Origin: JBBQER01 sp052148155
GTDB taxonomy: Bacteria; Actinomycetota; Acidimicrobiia; IMCC26256; PALSA-610
NCBI GenBank assembly: GCA_052148155.1
Contig: JBKQIY010000037.1
Location: forward strand, 1 to 44,765
Length of the DNA: 44,765 nucleotides
Direction of reading: 5' to 3'
The number at the start of each line of letters is the position of its first letter. Positions within the stretch are counted from its first letter, which is position 1. Under the pieces are notes generated by a model. The model was not told where the DNA came from, did no database searches, and saw only the letters and a program-made list of their open reading frames with translations. A program made the translations under genes and the position numbers. Positions 1 to 7,957 of this stretch are shown here, in pieces.

Positions 1-1
1 C

Positions 2-79
2 AACGTCCACGCCTACGGATACATGCTCCAAAACGCATCCGCCGACGATCCTGACACCCGGACACAACCACACCACTAA
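2..79 (+). CDS. C-terminal fragment of an unidentified protein
   Basis: An open frame enters from outside the window and stops at TAA (77-79), leaving 25 residues (begins NVHAYGYML, ends TQPHH). The composition is protein-like rather than arginine-rich shadow, but the piece is too short to assign to a family. Confidence 0.3.
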   Translation, partial: NVHAYGYMLQNASADDPDTRTQPHH

Positions 80-173
80 CACCACCGCGACCGCGTCCAC
101 CACAACGCAGCTCGCCGCGCCCACACCACGCTTCAGGCTGGAGTGGTGCGTGCGATCGCTCGCCGCTGTCGAC

Positions 174-470
174 GATCCTGAGGCCGACGCGCGTGAGTGA
201 GCGATCGAGCGGCCGTCGGTGCAGCCCAAGTGTCCGGCGCGTCGCACCTTCGGGCCAGACGCGATCGAGCAAGTCGAGATCGGTCAGCTGGAAGCCGAAG
301 TGGTCGACGAGCACGCCGACGAGGGGCGCATTGAGCCCCGAGGCGGACCGTACGGCCTCGGTAATCGAGCTGGCGGCGCGGGCGCGATGCTCGGCTCTTC
401 GAGCTGGGTCCGTCGTCGCCGCACGGCATGGCAACGGGGGCAGCGATCCGCCGATCGAGCGTCGGTTGGA
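174..470 (-). pseudogene. Possible winged-helix regulator remnant
   Basis: On the minus strand, directly after the TAA of the gene at 471-878 and in the same frame, the reading frame stays open and encodes a protein-like stretch. Around 174-275 it resembles the recognition helix of an OmpR/BTAD-type winged-helix domain (motif LLDRVWPEGATRRTL). There is no convincing start codon or ribosome binding site, and the downstream tail becomes arginine/glycine-rich. It may be a decayed gene or a piece cut off by the TAA. The rest of 80-470 holds nothing else I can recognise. Confidence 0.25.
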
Positions 471-878
471 TTATCGGATCTTCTCTCGGGCGAAGGTGAG
501 GTCGGTGACCGCGCCGTCAGGTCCGTACACGTGAGCATGGCCGTCGTTGATCAAGAGCAGCGGTGTGCGTCGCGCCATCCACCCGTCAAGCTGCGCGACC
601 GCGCCGGGAAGGTACGCCGACCGGAGGGTGATGCCGACGTTGTGGCCTGTGTCGATCTCCGCGAAGACGAGTTCGACGTCACGACCTTCGCGTTCGACCG
701 AGCACAGCAGCACCGCTCGCATGTCGAGGAGGGGCACAGGTCCGAGTCCGAACCACGGGTCGGTCATCGGAGCGGTGACGAGGTACCGCACGCGCAGCGG
801 CCAGGGCACAAGGAACGGCGCACTCGCGCACGCCGCGATGAGCGCACCGACCGAGCAGCCAAACAAGAACTGCGGCAC
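471..878 (-). CDS. Hypothetical protein
   Basis: A 135-residue protein starting at GTG (878), three bases after the stop of the gene at 882-1244, so the two probably form an operon. The N-terminus is hydrophobic (CSVGALIAACASAPFLVPW), which could be a membrane segment or signal-like region. The rest has alternating hydrophobic residues suggesting a beta-rich domain (LLCSVEREGRDVELVFAEID). I do not recognise the family. The frame continues open past the TAA (see the winged-helix remnant), so the natural protein may once have been longer. Confidence 0.45.
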   Translation of the reverse strand: MPQFLFGCSVGALIAACASAPFLVPWPLRVRYLVTAPMTDPWFGLGPVPLLDMRAVLLCSVEREGRDVELVFAEIDTGHNVGITLRSAYLPGAVAQLDGWMARRTPLLLINDGHAHVYGPDGAVTDLTFAREKIR

Positions 879-881
879 GGC

Positions 882-1244
882 CTAGATCCAGCCCGTGCCG
901 TAATAGCGCCGAGGGATCATGGCAGCCAACTCGCGGATCGTCTCGACAACGTCGCCGGCGAGGACCTCAGGGCGCAGAAAACTGAACGAGAGGTTTCCTG
1001 AGCAGCCCATGACCTCGAGTGCCACAAGCGCGCAACACACCGCGTCCTCGACGTCCGGGTCCTCTTGCACGGGACAGTCGCCGAGACGCATGAGCAGCGG
1101 TCGGATCGCACGACGATCGCCTGCGCCACCAAGTTGATCAGCGACCACCTCGATGACACGCCCATCAGTCGCTTGCATAAGGAGCAGCATCAACTCTTCA
1201 ACTGCCCGCCCTGCTTGGCGGCGCGCAACGTCGGTCCGTATCAC
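882..1244 (-). CDS. Small HEAT-like helical hypothetical protein
   Basis: A 120-residue protein. The GTG at 1244 is chosen because a strong AGGAGGTGG ribosome binding site lies just upstream on the minus strand (about 1249-1257); longer frames to 1412 begin with arginine- and cysteine-rich sequence that looks non-coding. The central part (about residues 28-80) alternates amphipathic helices in a HEAT-repeat manner (RRAIRPLLMRLGD, then a helix with CCALVALEVM). It lies three bases upstream of the hypothetical gene at 471-878. No catalytic motif is visible; a protein-interaction role is only inferred from the helical pattern. Confidence 0.5.
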   Translation of the reverse strand: MIRTDVARRQAGRAVEELMLLLMQATDGRVIEVVADQLGGAGDRRAIRPLLMRLGDCPVQEDPDVEDAVCCALVALEVMGCSGNLSFSFLRPEVLAGDVVETIRELAAMIPRRYYGTGWI

Positions 1245-1879
1245 GTTCCACCTCCTGACCGTCTTCCCCGTCTGACCTCCAAAAATCGAACGTGGCCGGC
1301 AGCACGCCCTCTCCGAGATGCACCGGAAACGACACGCACACGGGCCCGGCCCGACCACCTCGACACCGCGAGTCCAGCTTTCGGTACACCGAGTGACGAC
1401 CTCAACCGGCAAAGCCGGGTCGAAGAGACGTCAACGCCGACTGTCGCTCTGCAAACCTCGCACGCGCTTCGAAACGAACCGTACGCAGCCAGTGATATCG
1501 CCTACGGAACTCCATGTCGTCCGTCGTATACGCGATAGCTACGCGGGAGACGGGACTCCTACGCGACCTTGGCGCGGGAAGCGAGGAGAACGCGAACGGC
1601 CGATCCAGCGTCTCGATGACGAACCACTGAGGTCGGACGAGCCCTTCGGACGTCGTGCGCACGAGACGCGCCTGTCGTCGCCGGGATCGTCATCGTCCCA
1701 CGACACCACGCCACGTCGGGTGACGGGTAGTCCCAGCCCTCGCAGCAGTCGATTCCCGACCGTACCGATCTGTACATGAGTCGGTATCCCCAGGCCGTTA
1801 CGAGTCGGATCGAACGTCGGCGTCGATTCCGTCGGGCACGAGCCGAGGTCCTGAGCCAGGTTCGGTGACGAAGTAGCGC
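1245..1879. other. 635-bp stretch without a convincing gene
   Basis: All frames here are arginine- or serine-rich shadows. A minus-strand stretch at about 1402-1790 reads in a protein-like manner but switches frame near 1650 (RPQWFVIETLDRPFAFSS in one frame, GNRLLRGLGLPVTRR in the next), so it may be a broken gene of unknown family. No RNA gene, hairpin or repeat was seen. Confidence 0.3.
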
Positions 1880-2180
1880 GGATGCGCCGAGTCGGGTTCA
1901 AATTTGCGCCGGATCGTGACCATGGAACACTCGGACGCAGTTGGTTTGACGCAGCAACCGACTCAACCGATGTCACCGGCTCCACAAAACTCAGGTAATG
2001 CCCGCCTGGCGCGACAAGCAACCGGTTCCACGATTTCTTCAGCGAAACGATCGCGACTCAGGACTTCCAGCCGGTCTCCTTTGTGACGACCGCTGTGTTC
2101 TCTGCGAACAACGCGAACGCGATGGATGCGCGGCAAGTCGCCGTAGAAGTCCCGTCGAAGCGGACGTCAACCATCCACGA
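1880..2180 (-). pseudogene. Remnant of the C-terminus of an FAD-linked oxidase (BBE-type)
   Basis: On the minus strand the sequence encodes KKSWNRLLVAPGGHYLSFVE in one frame and a downstream stretch resembling VKRRFDPDN of berberine-bridge-enzyme-like oxidases in another (VTIRRKFEPDSAHPRYFV). In intact flavoproteins of this family the C-terminal segment GG-x-Y-x-N/S-F is followed by a dipping helix and an FDPxxxF motif. Here the two pieces are in different frames, and another fragment near 2070-2170 is in a third, so the gene is decayed. No FAD-binding N-terminal half is present. The assignment rests on motif resemblance only. Confidence 0.35.
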
Positions 2181-2215
2181 CTTCGCACGACTCGTGATAC
2201 GGAAGTGGTGCGACG

Positions 2216-3181
2216 CTAGGACCCGACGGAGGAGTCGACGTCGTCATCCGGATCGGATGTGTGGAAGTAGTGGCCTTGGTCGAGGTCGTCGATGAGCGCG
2301 GGCTGTGTCGGTTGCCAGCCGAGCAGTTCGCGTGTCAGTGCGCTTGAGGCCGGGCTGTCGGCCGCGAGGAAGTCGGCCAGCCAGTCGAAGTGGTCGGCTG
2401 CGTCCTGGGCACAGATGGAGCGCACCGGCAGGTCGAGATGCCGTCCGATCACCCCGGCGATGTCGCGTATGGGGACGCCCTCGTCCGCGATCGCGTGCAG
2501 CGTCGATCCCCCCGGCGCCGTCTCCAACGCGAGGCGGAAGAGGTGCGCGGCATCGAGCCGGTGCACGGCAGGCCAGCGGTTGGAGCCGTCGCCGATGTAG
2601 CCGGAGACGCCCTTGGTGCGGGCGATGCCGACCAGGGTCGCCATGAAGCCGTTGTCTCCGTCGCCGTGACATGTCGGAGGAAGTCGAACGACCGACGCGC
2701 GGACGCCGCGAGAAGCGAGTGAGAGCGTGGTCTGCGCGGTGGCCAGCCGGGTCTGCGGGCGCGCGCCCGGAGCGGCCGGAGCCGGGTCGGCATCGTGGCC
2801 GTCCCGTTCGGTCGCCACCCGCCCCGGTGCAAGCCCTAGCGTCCCGGAGGCGATGACGAACGGCCGGTCAGAGCCGGCGAGTGCCTCGCCGAATGACTCA
2901 ACCGCGCGGCGATCCGCGTCGGCAGCATCCTGGAAGCCCCCCGAGAATGCGATGTCGTGCTTGAACGCGAGGTGGATCACGCCATCCGACGCGCTGGCGC
3001 CATTGCGCAGGCTGTCGAGATCATCAAGAGTGCCGCGATGCACCGCAGCTCCGGCGGCGGCCAGAGCGGCGGCAGACGCATCCGAGCGAGCGAGCCCGAC
3101 GACCTGATGACCCGCGCCGATGAGCTCGGGAACGACAGCGGAGCCGATCCAACCGGTCGCACCGGTGACGAACACTCGCAT
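2216..3181 (-). CDS. NAD(P)-dependent epimerase/dehydratase-family protein (SDR)
   Basis: A 321-residue extended/atypical short-chain dehydrogenase. The N-terminal Rossmann motif GATGWIG (residues 7-13) binds the dinucleotide, and the substrate side carries IHLAFKHD around residue 70, as in the 3-beta-HSD/epimerase-like 'NAD(P)-binding' subfamily often annotated as nucleoside-diphosphate-sugar epimerase. The canonical YxxxK pair is not evident, so the catalytic activity is uncertain. A GGAGGT ribosome binding site precedes the ATG by six bases. It is divergent from a TetR gene, and the operators between them (3240-3288) lie just upstream of its start, so this gene is a likely target of the regulator. 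Confidence 0.85.
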   Translation of the reverse strand: MRVFVTGATGWIGSAVVPELIGAGHQVVGLARSDASAAALAAAGAAVHRGTLDDLDSLRNGASASDGVIHLAFKHDIAFSGGFQDAADADRRAVESFGEALAGSDRPFVIASGTLGLAPGRVATERDGHDADPAPAAPGARPQTRLATAQTTLSLASRGVRASVVRLPPTCHGDGDNGFMATLVGIARTKGVSGYIGDGSNRWPAVHRLDAAHLFRLALETAPGGSTLHAIADEGVPIRDIAGVIGRHLDLPVRSICAQDAADHFDWLADFLAADSPASSALTRELLGWQPTQPALIDDLDQGHYFHTSDPDDDVDSSVGS

Positions 3182-3239
3182 GAGAACACCTCCAGCGGCT
3201 CGACCGTCCTCGGCACAAGGTTTGCGCCGAGAGCGAGTT

Positions 3240-3288
3240 GATGTCAGTTACTGCCATCACCCTACCATCGATGTCAGCGACTGTCATC
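3240..3288. promoter_or_regulatory. Twin TetR operators between SDR and TetR genes
   Basis: Two 19-bp near-identical direct copies, 3240-3258 (GATGTCAGTTACTGCCATC) and 3270-3288 (GATGTCAGCGACTGTCATC), start 30 bp apart (about three helical turns). Each is an imperfect palindrome of the form ATGNCAG-N3-CTGNCAT. Placement between the divergent genes fits autoregulation by the TetR protein and control of the SDR gene. Confidence 0.7.
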
Positions 3289-3306
3289 GGCTATTACGAT
3301 CTGCGC

Positions 3307-3873
3307 ATGGTGCGTTGGACACCGGACAGCCGGGGCCGGCTCGAGCAGTCAGCCCTCGCCCTCTACGGCGAGCGGGGATTCGAGAACACGACCGTTGCGG
3401 AGATCGCCGCGCGCGCAGGACTGACGGAGAGAACGTTCTTCCGACACTTCGCCGACAAGCGCGAGGTTCTGTTCGGAGGCGCGGGCGCGCTGCAGGAGCT
3501 CCTCGTGAGCACCGTCGCACGCGCGCCGAAATCGTCGGTGCCGATCGCCGCGGTCGCCGCGGCTCTCGATGCCGCCGCCGCCGTACTCCAAGAGCGTCGC
3601 GAGTTCTCCCAGCAGCGCCAGGCTGTAATTGCCGCGAACGCCGAGCTGCGCGAGCGCGAGCTGATCAAACTCGCAACACTCGCGTCGGCCATCGCCGACG
3701 CGTTACGCGGACGCGGCGTCACCGAGCCAGCCGCGAGTCTCACCGCCGAGGCAGGGATCGCGGTCTTCAAGATCGCGTTCGAACGTTGGATCAACGAAAG
3801 CAACCAACGAGCCTTCACGCAACTCATCCAGGACTCGCTTGCCGAGCTCAAGGCCGTGACCGCAGGCAAATAA
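3307..3873 (+). CDS. TetR-family transcriptional regulator
   Basis: A 188-residue protein. The N-terminal helix-turn-helix (about residues 10-55) has the family signature TTVAEIAARAGLTERTFFRH followed by FADKREVL. The C-terminal half is all-helical and would be the ligand-binding and dimerisation domain. The ATG at 3307 is preferred over upstream in-frame codons because those overlap the operator palindromes. It is divergent from the SDR gene and probably represses both, with a small-molecule inducer acting on an SDR substrate or related compound. The inducer cannot be told from sequence. Confidence 0.88.
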   Translation: MVRWTPDSRGRLEQSALALYGERGFENTTVAEIAARAGLTERTFFRHFADKREVLFGGAGALQELLVSTVARAPKSSVPIAAVAAALDAAAAVLQERREFSQQRQAVIAANAELRERELIKLATLASAIADALRGRGVTEPAASLTAEAGIAVFKIAFERWINESNQRAFTQLIQDSLAELKAVTAGK

Positions 3874-4188
3874 CTTGCCGTAGGAGACGTGAGTGACGCG
3901 GAGAACAGCAGTCGACGCGACGTAGCCGCCGACCGCAGTGCCGTGCCGGCGGCCACCGAAGATGGCTCGACGAGCCACGCAGACGACGTCCTGAACCAAA
4001 CCTTCCGCGATTGCCCATCGCGCCTACATCGCGCCGTTCCGTTCGCAGACGTCCAACGATGCTCCTCGCGTCCGCGACGGCCCACGATGACCGCGACGCC
4101 AGGACGGCTACGGAAGCTGAATGCGCCATGAACTCGGTCGATCCCGTGGCGCTCGGCTTTCGCCGGCGATGTCTCCCGGACCCGGGCG
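3874..4188. other. 315-bp stretch, only a doubtful small frame
   Basis: A plus-strand frame starts at GTG 3889, 13 bases after the TetR stop, with GGAGAC just upstream, and runs 80 codons. It is serine/arginine-rich with no recognisable domain and could be the start of a lost gene. Nothing else was seen. Confidence 0.25.
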
Positions 4189-4473
4189 TCAGAGGGAGCT
4201 GAGCACGGCGTGCGTGATACTTACCGCGAATGCTGCTCCGCCGATGAGCAACGCCACGCCGACCGCGCGGCAAACGAGCAACCGGACGCGCTGACCGGGA
4301 CGCACTGCGGGTGGCACGATGTACCACTCGTGCAACGCCCGTGTGGAACGAACGGGCGACACGGCGAGCGCGCCGCCTAAACCAACGATGGCGAGCGCGG
4401 CGATGTACGCGAATACATACGTCGAAGGATCCACAACGTTCAAGGTACCGCCGGCCTGGTGTTGAGCCCACAC
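4189..4473 (-). CDS. Small two-helix membrane protein
   Basis: A 94-residue protein with two clear hydrophobic segments, about residues 19-40 (YVFAYIAALAIVGLGGALAV) and 68-90 (VCRAVGVALLIGGAAFAV), separated by a basic loop. The start is uncertain: GTG at 4473 or GTG at 4434 (before DPSTYVF) are both possible and neither has a good ribosome binding site. The family is unknown. It stands alone between two gene-poor stretches. Confidence 0.5.
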   Translation of the reverse strand: MWAQHQAGGTLNVVDPSTYVFAYIAALAIVGLGGALAVSPVRSTRALHEWYIVPPAVRPGQRVRLLVCRAVGVALLIGGAAFAVSITHAVLSSL

Positions 4474-5342
4474 GGGTGAGGCGCCGTTGCTTCACCGAAG
4501 TCGTTCAACGCCGACCGGGCGCAGTTGTCTCCGATCGGATGGCGGAGTTCTACGACATTTTGGCGCCTACGCGGTCGTGTAGGCCCGGTTTGGTTGGCCG
4601 CATCGCGTGCAGCGTTGTGCGCTTGCAACCAGATGTGCCTTCCGTGACCGCCGCAAACGGCGCGCAAACTCTCGCCTCGCGAACGTGTCGTGCGCCGTGC
4701 GCAGCCGGTTAACGCCCCTGGCGTGTACCCCTCGAGCGCGTACGGGTTCAGGGATCTCACGATGCCAGGCCGCCTTCGTTCCCATCTCGGCAAGCCGCGC
4801 GACGCCGGCGGCGTCGGGCCAGGGCGTGTGGATCACGTCGAGCTGGTGGTTGATGATCGTAAGAACGCGTCTGCATCGCGTGTTTCCCAAGCTCGGCGTC
4901 ACCACATGTGCGAGCTTCGCGACGCGCTCGAATCGCTCGACCCGACCGAGAGCGGCGCTGCACTCCGAGAACGGGCCGAAACTGCGTCGTGCTCAGGTTC
5001 ACGCTTGAGCTGTGAGCCGGCGCGAAGGAAACCCCGAGTTCCGCAGCGCGTTGCGGTCGGTCGGCTAACGGTCCGATGTTATTGGCCCGTCACGCTTGCG
5101 GACAGTCTGGGCAGGCCGCACCGTCCGCTTGTGTCATACCCAGTGAGTGTGAACTGTCTCCAGTTGCCGTCGATACCTTGAGTTCTTGTTCGCCGCGTTC
5201 GGCGACCGCGGCACCGCCGTCGAGTATCGGGTCGCGCACAGTTGTGTTGGTGAGGCTGGCGTGCAGGATTACCGGGCGACGACCTGCGCGAGCATGCCGG
5301 CGCACGCGGCGCTGAGGTCGGTGTTGTGGCCTTGCGCAGGCG
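4474..5342. other. 870-bp gene-poor stretch with possible decayed genes
   Basis: No intact gene is convincing. A minus-strand frame at 4567-4905 has a protein-like middle (INHQLDVIHTPWPDAAGV, then LAEMGTKAAWHREIPEPV) and ends with CTRCGQPNRAY, but has no ribosome binding site and no known family. Another minus-strand frame at 5090-5305 ends in ACPDCPQA. Both may be remnants. No RNA gene or repeat was seen. Confidence 0.25.
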
Positions 5343-6110
5343 TCACTCGCAGTCGTACTCGTCGTGGCGGCGCCACCAGAAACCGTTCTCGTTGCGACCG
5401 AGTGGGGCGCGGTCGAGCCACTGGTACATGCCCCACAGGCCGTCCAGCCCGCGCGAGTACGCCGAGTAGGTGTGGTACACGACGCCGTCGTCGAGCACGA
5501 ACGCGCTCACGCCGGGCCCCTCTCGCCGGTAGGTCGGCCAGTCCGTTCCAACGATGCTCGATGCGAATTCGTCGAGCCCAGCACTTTCCTCACCGGCGGC
5601 GGGCCGAAGGTCCATCGGGCGGAAGTTGTACTCGACGGCCCCTGACTCCCATTCGTCTTTGGTATGCGCGGCCTGGAAGTCGTGGTTGAAGTCGCTGTCG
5701 GACGAAGATGCCCACGGGAAGCTCCAGCCCATCCGCCGCTTGTACGCCTGCAGCATCGCGAGCGGAGCCCGCGACACCGCGCCGAGCGTGACGTCGTGAT
5801 TCGCGAGGTGGATCACGGAGCGGTCGAAGCCATCCGCGATCGCCGAGCAGGATGGACACCCTGCCGTGTAGTCCTCCCCGAACATGAAGTGATAGATGAG
5901 AAGCTGCGAGCGCCCGTTGAACAGATCGGCGAGGGATGCGGTGCCGTCGTCGGTCTCGAAGCGGTAGTCCTTGTCGATTCGAACCCACGGCAGCTCCTGA
6001 CGCTGCCGCGCGAGTTCGTCGCCACGCCGCGTCAGTGCCTTCTCGGCGTCGAGCAACTCCAGCCGCGCTGCCAGCCACTCTTTACGGGTTCCGGTCTTGT
6101 GGTCGGTCAT
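5343..6110 (-). CDS. DUF899 family (thioredoxin-like) protein
   Basis: A 255-residue protein of the DUF899 family, whose members have a thioredoxin-like fold. The diagnostic block is FGEDYTAGCPSCSAIADGFD, placing a CPSC pair at residues 85-88. The N-terminal helix with RKEWLAARLELLDAEK and the tryptophan-rich C-terminal segment near GLDGLWGMYQWLD are also typical. Length matches the family. An AGAAGGACA ribosome binding site sits immediately before the ATG. A redox role is inferred from the fold; no substrate is known from sequence. It is read in the same direction as the ArsR operon upstream, with 55 bp between. Confidence 0.88.
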   Translation of the reverse strand: MTDHKTGTRKEWLAARLELLDAEKALTRRGDELARQRQELPWVRIDKDYRFETDDGTASLADLFNGRSQLLIYHFMFGEDYTAGCPSCSAIADGFDRSVIHLANHDVTLGAVSRAPLAMLQAYKRRMGWSFPWASSSDSDFNHDFQAAHTKDEWESGAVEYNFRPMDLRPAAGEESAGLDEFASSIVGTDWPTYRREGPGVSAFVLDDGVVYHTYSAYSRGLDGLWGMYQWLDRAPLGRNENGFWWRRHDEYDCE

Positions 6111-6165
6111 TGTCCTTCTCTCTTGTCGTTACATAGCGTGTCGTGGCCCCACCGCCGGTGACGTT

Positions 6166-6855
6166 TCACATCGTTCGTGTGAGTCCGGGAACCGACGCGG
6201 GCGCGAGGACGATCAGGATTCCAAGTCCGACGATCGCGAGCGCCAACGGCACGTCGAAGGCGGCTTTCGCGGGGAGGAGCTTTTGGGCGAGCATCGGGAC
6301 GGTGATCACGGACATCCAGGTGAGGCTCATGACGCTCAGCGCCACCAGCAGCGCCATCAGTCCGATGCTCGAGCCGACGCAGCACAGCCCGAAGTCGAAT
6401 CCAGAGGCGGCGCTTTCACGACAGCGCTGCCGGCAGTGCTGCTTGAGCGGCGTGAACTCGTAGACCCCTGCCGCGATCGCGACCGCGCCGGCGGCGAGAT
6501 ACCCGTGCGGCCGGTACAACGCGTACACGGCGACCCCGACAACGGCCCACACGGCAAGGTAGGACCCGACGAAGAGCGGCACGGCGCGCACACGACCGCT
6601 GACATGGGCACGTCTCAACACTGCAGGTACCGTTCCGGGCAGCATCATCGCCGCTGTCATCGACACCCATACGACGACAAAGAACGCGAACGAACCGAGC
6701 CGGGTCGCGACGCCCATGTTCATCCCGCTCATCTGGCGGACCGCGACGACCCATGACGCGGCCGCGAGTCCGAGCGTCGCCGTCAGTGCGGCTGCCGTCA
6801 CCGCCGTCGATGTGGTCGTCGTGGGCGCGGCGCGCAACGTCGCTCGGGTGTCCAT
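6166..6855 (-). CDS. DUF2182 integral membrane protein
   Basis: A 229-residue protein with about six membrane segments. The family marker WVSMTAAMMLPG lies around residue 65, and the metal-binding-like block YEFTPLKQHCRQRCR follows near residue 137, as in the DUF2182 'predicted metal-binding' membrane proteins. Its start overlaps the stop of the SRPBCC gene by one base (TGATG), so translation is coupled and it is the third gene of the ArsR operon. Role not known; the Met and Cys residues suggest metal or redox sensing or transport, which is inference. Confidence 0.85.
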   Translation of the reverse strand: MDTRATLRAAPTTTTSTAVTAAALTATLGLAAASWVVAVRQMSGMNMGVATRLGSFAFFVVVWVSMTAAMMLPGTVPAVLRRAHVSGRVRAVPLFVGSYLAVWAVVGVAVYALYRPHGYLAAGAVAIAAGVYEFTPLKQHCRQRCRESAASGFDFGLCCVGSSIGLMALLVALSVMSLTWMSVITVPMLAQKLLPAKAAFDVPLALAIVGLGILIVLAPASVPGLTRTM

Positions 6856-7295
6856 CAGGCGTCACCCGCGGAAGCGCGGTCGGGTCCAGGGTCGCCGCCC
6901 GCGACGCGCACCGCGAGCCGTTCGAGGTAGAGCGCCCAGCCATGGCCGTGGTCGTCGACCGCGTCGTCCGGCAGGCCCGAGTGCACGAGGCGCACGCGGG
7001 TCTTGTCGGCTTCGGGATGCAGCGTGATCTCGATGGTCGTCGATCCGGGCGGGATCGGGTGGCCGTCTTCTTCCCAGCCGAAGGTGAAGACCACCTTCTC
7101 GAGGGGAACGACCTCGACGTACGCTCCCGCCGACTGGAACTTGCCGGCGACGAGGACCCGGTACACGCCGCCGGGTCGCGGGTCGATCTCGGCGACCGTG
7201 CCGTGCCATGCGACGAGCTGGTCGGGTTCGGTGAGGAACGGCCAGATGGTCTCTGGTGTCGCCTCGATCATGATCTCGCGTACGAGCTGGGCCAT
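6855..7295 (-). CDS. SRPBCC-domain protein (AHSA1-like)
   Basis: A 146-residue START/Bet v 1-like protein covering a complete SRPBCC domain. It begins VREIMIEATPETIWPFLTEP, has the central GGVYRVL and FTFGWEEDG, and ends with the long C-terminal helix DDHGHGWALYLERLAV. Members bind hydrophobic ligands in a central cavity. It lies between an ArsR repressor and a DUF2182 membrane protein with TGATG one-base overlaps on both sides, so it is translated as part of one operon. A similar ArsR/SRPBCC pair occurs at 27540-28354. Confidence 0.9.
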   Translation of the reverse strand: MAQLVREIMIEATPETIWPFLTEPDQLVAWHGTVAEIDPRPGGVYRVLVAGKFQSAGAYVEVVPLEKVVFTFGWEEDGHPIPPGSTTIEITLHPEADKTRVRLVHSGLPDDAVDDHGHGWALYLERLAVRVAGGDPGPDRASAGDA

Positions 7296-7612
7296 CAGGG
7301 CTTCTCCTTGTCTCGTTGGGCGGCTTCGGCGACGTCGCGGAGTCGCTCCAGCCCGGCCGTCCAGTACTCGTCGAGGAACTCGCGCAGCTTCTTCATCTCG
7401 TTCCTATCCGCGCGGTACAAGCGGCGCGTCCCGTCGCGGCGCTCGGTCACCAAACCCGCGCTCTTGAGGACCGAGAGGTGCTGCGAGATCGCGGAACGGG
7501 TGACCTCGGCGAACTGATCGGCGATATCCGTGGCCGGCAGTTCGCGCATCCACACCAACCGGAGTATCTCCCGCCGGCGGGGCTCGGCCAACGCCTTGAG
7601 TGCAGCATCCAC
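7295..7612 (-). CDS. ArsR-family repressor (leaderless)
   Basis: A winged-helix ArsR protein of about 105 residues, with PRRREILRLVW, the recognition region TRSAISQHLSVLKSAGLV and a wing RRDGTRRLYRAD. No cysteine pair for metal binding is visible, so it belongs to the subgroup paired with SRPBCC proteins. I place the start at GTG 7612 (VDAALKALAEP), because good -35 (TTGACA) and -10 (TACACT) boxes put the transcript start at or next to this codon. The ATG at 7630 and GTG at 7633 fall inside the promoter. It likely represses its own operon by binding the palindrome between the boxes. Confidence 0.88.
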   Translation of the reverse strand: MDAALKALAEPRRREILRLVWMRELPATDIADQFAEVTRSAISQHLSVLKSAGLVTERRDGTRRLYRADRNEMKKLREFLDEYWTAGLERLRDVAEAAQRDKEKP

Positions 7613-7618
7613 CCCATA

Positions 7619-7648
7619 AGTGTAAGTCATCACTTACGTAAGTGTCAA
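7619..7648 (-). promoter_or_regulatory. ArsR operon promoter with operator in the spacer
   Basis: On the minus strand, -35 TTGACA (7643-7648) and -10 TACACT (7619-7624) are separated by 18 bp. The spacer is nearly filled by a perfect 14-bp palindrome CACTTACGTAAGTG (7631-7644). The -10 box ends six bases before GTG 7612, so the transcript should be leaderless. Repressor binding would block polymerase directly. Confidence 0.7.
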
Positions 7649-7957
7649 CTAAATATCGGCTGCCCGAGACTGTTCCGGCAAGAGGATCCGGGCCGGATCA
7701 GTCCCGAAGCCACTGGCTTCCGCACTCGCGCGTCTGTTGCGCCCGGTCGCGAGTGGGTGATCGTCCAGCGGATACGCGGCGGTGCGCGCACTCACCAGCA
7801 ACGCGACTCCAGCGCGGGTGGTGACCGACGGTTGCGGCCGTCGCCGGTGCGTCACTGGTTCGTCCGCGACGAGGGCGTGGTGGCCGACCCGAGGTCGACT
7901 CGCGACGCGGGTGTCGTCGCGCCGGTCATTCCGACTGCGTGCGCGAGGTGTCCGGCG
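7649..7957. other. About 310 bp without a recognised gene
   Basis: This is the upstream region of the ArsR operon followed by sequence with only short arginine-rich frames. I see no RNA gene, terminator or repeat. Confidence 0.4.

Noticed and set aside
219..1001. Long plus-strand frame of 260 codons
   Set aside because: It is rich in arginine, aspartate and glutamate as typical for antisense of GC-rich genes, and the minus-strand genes at 471-878 and 882-1244 have better start signals and composition.
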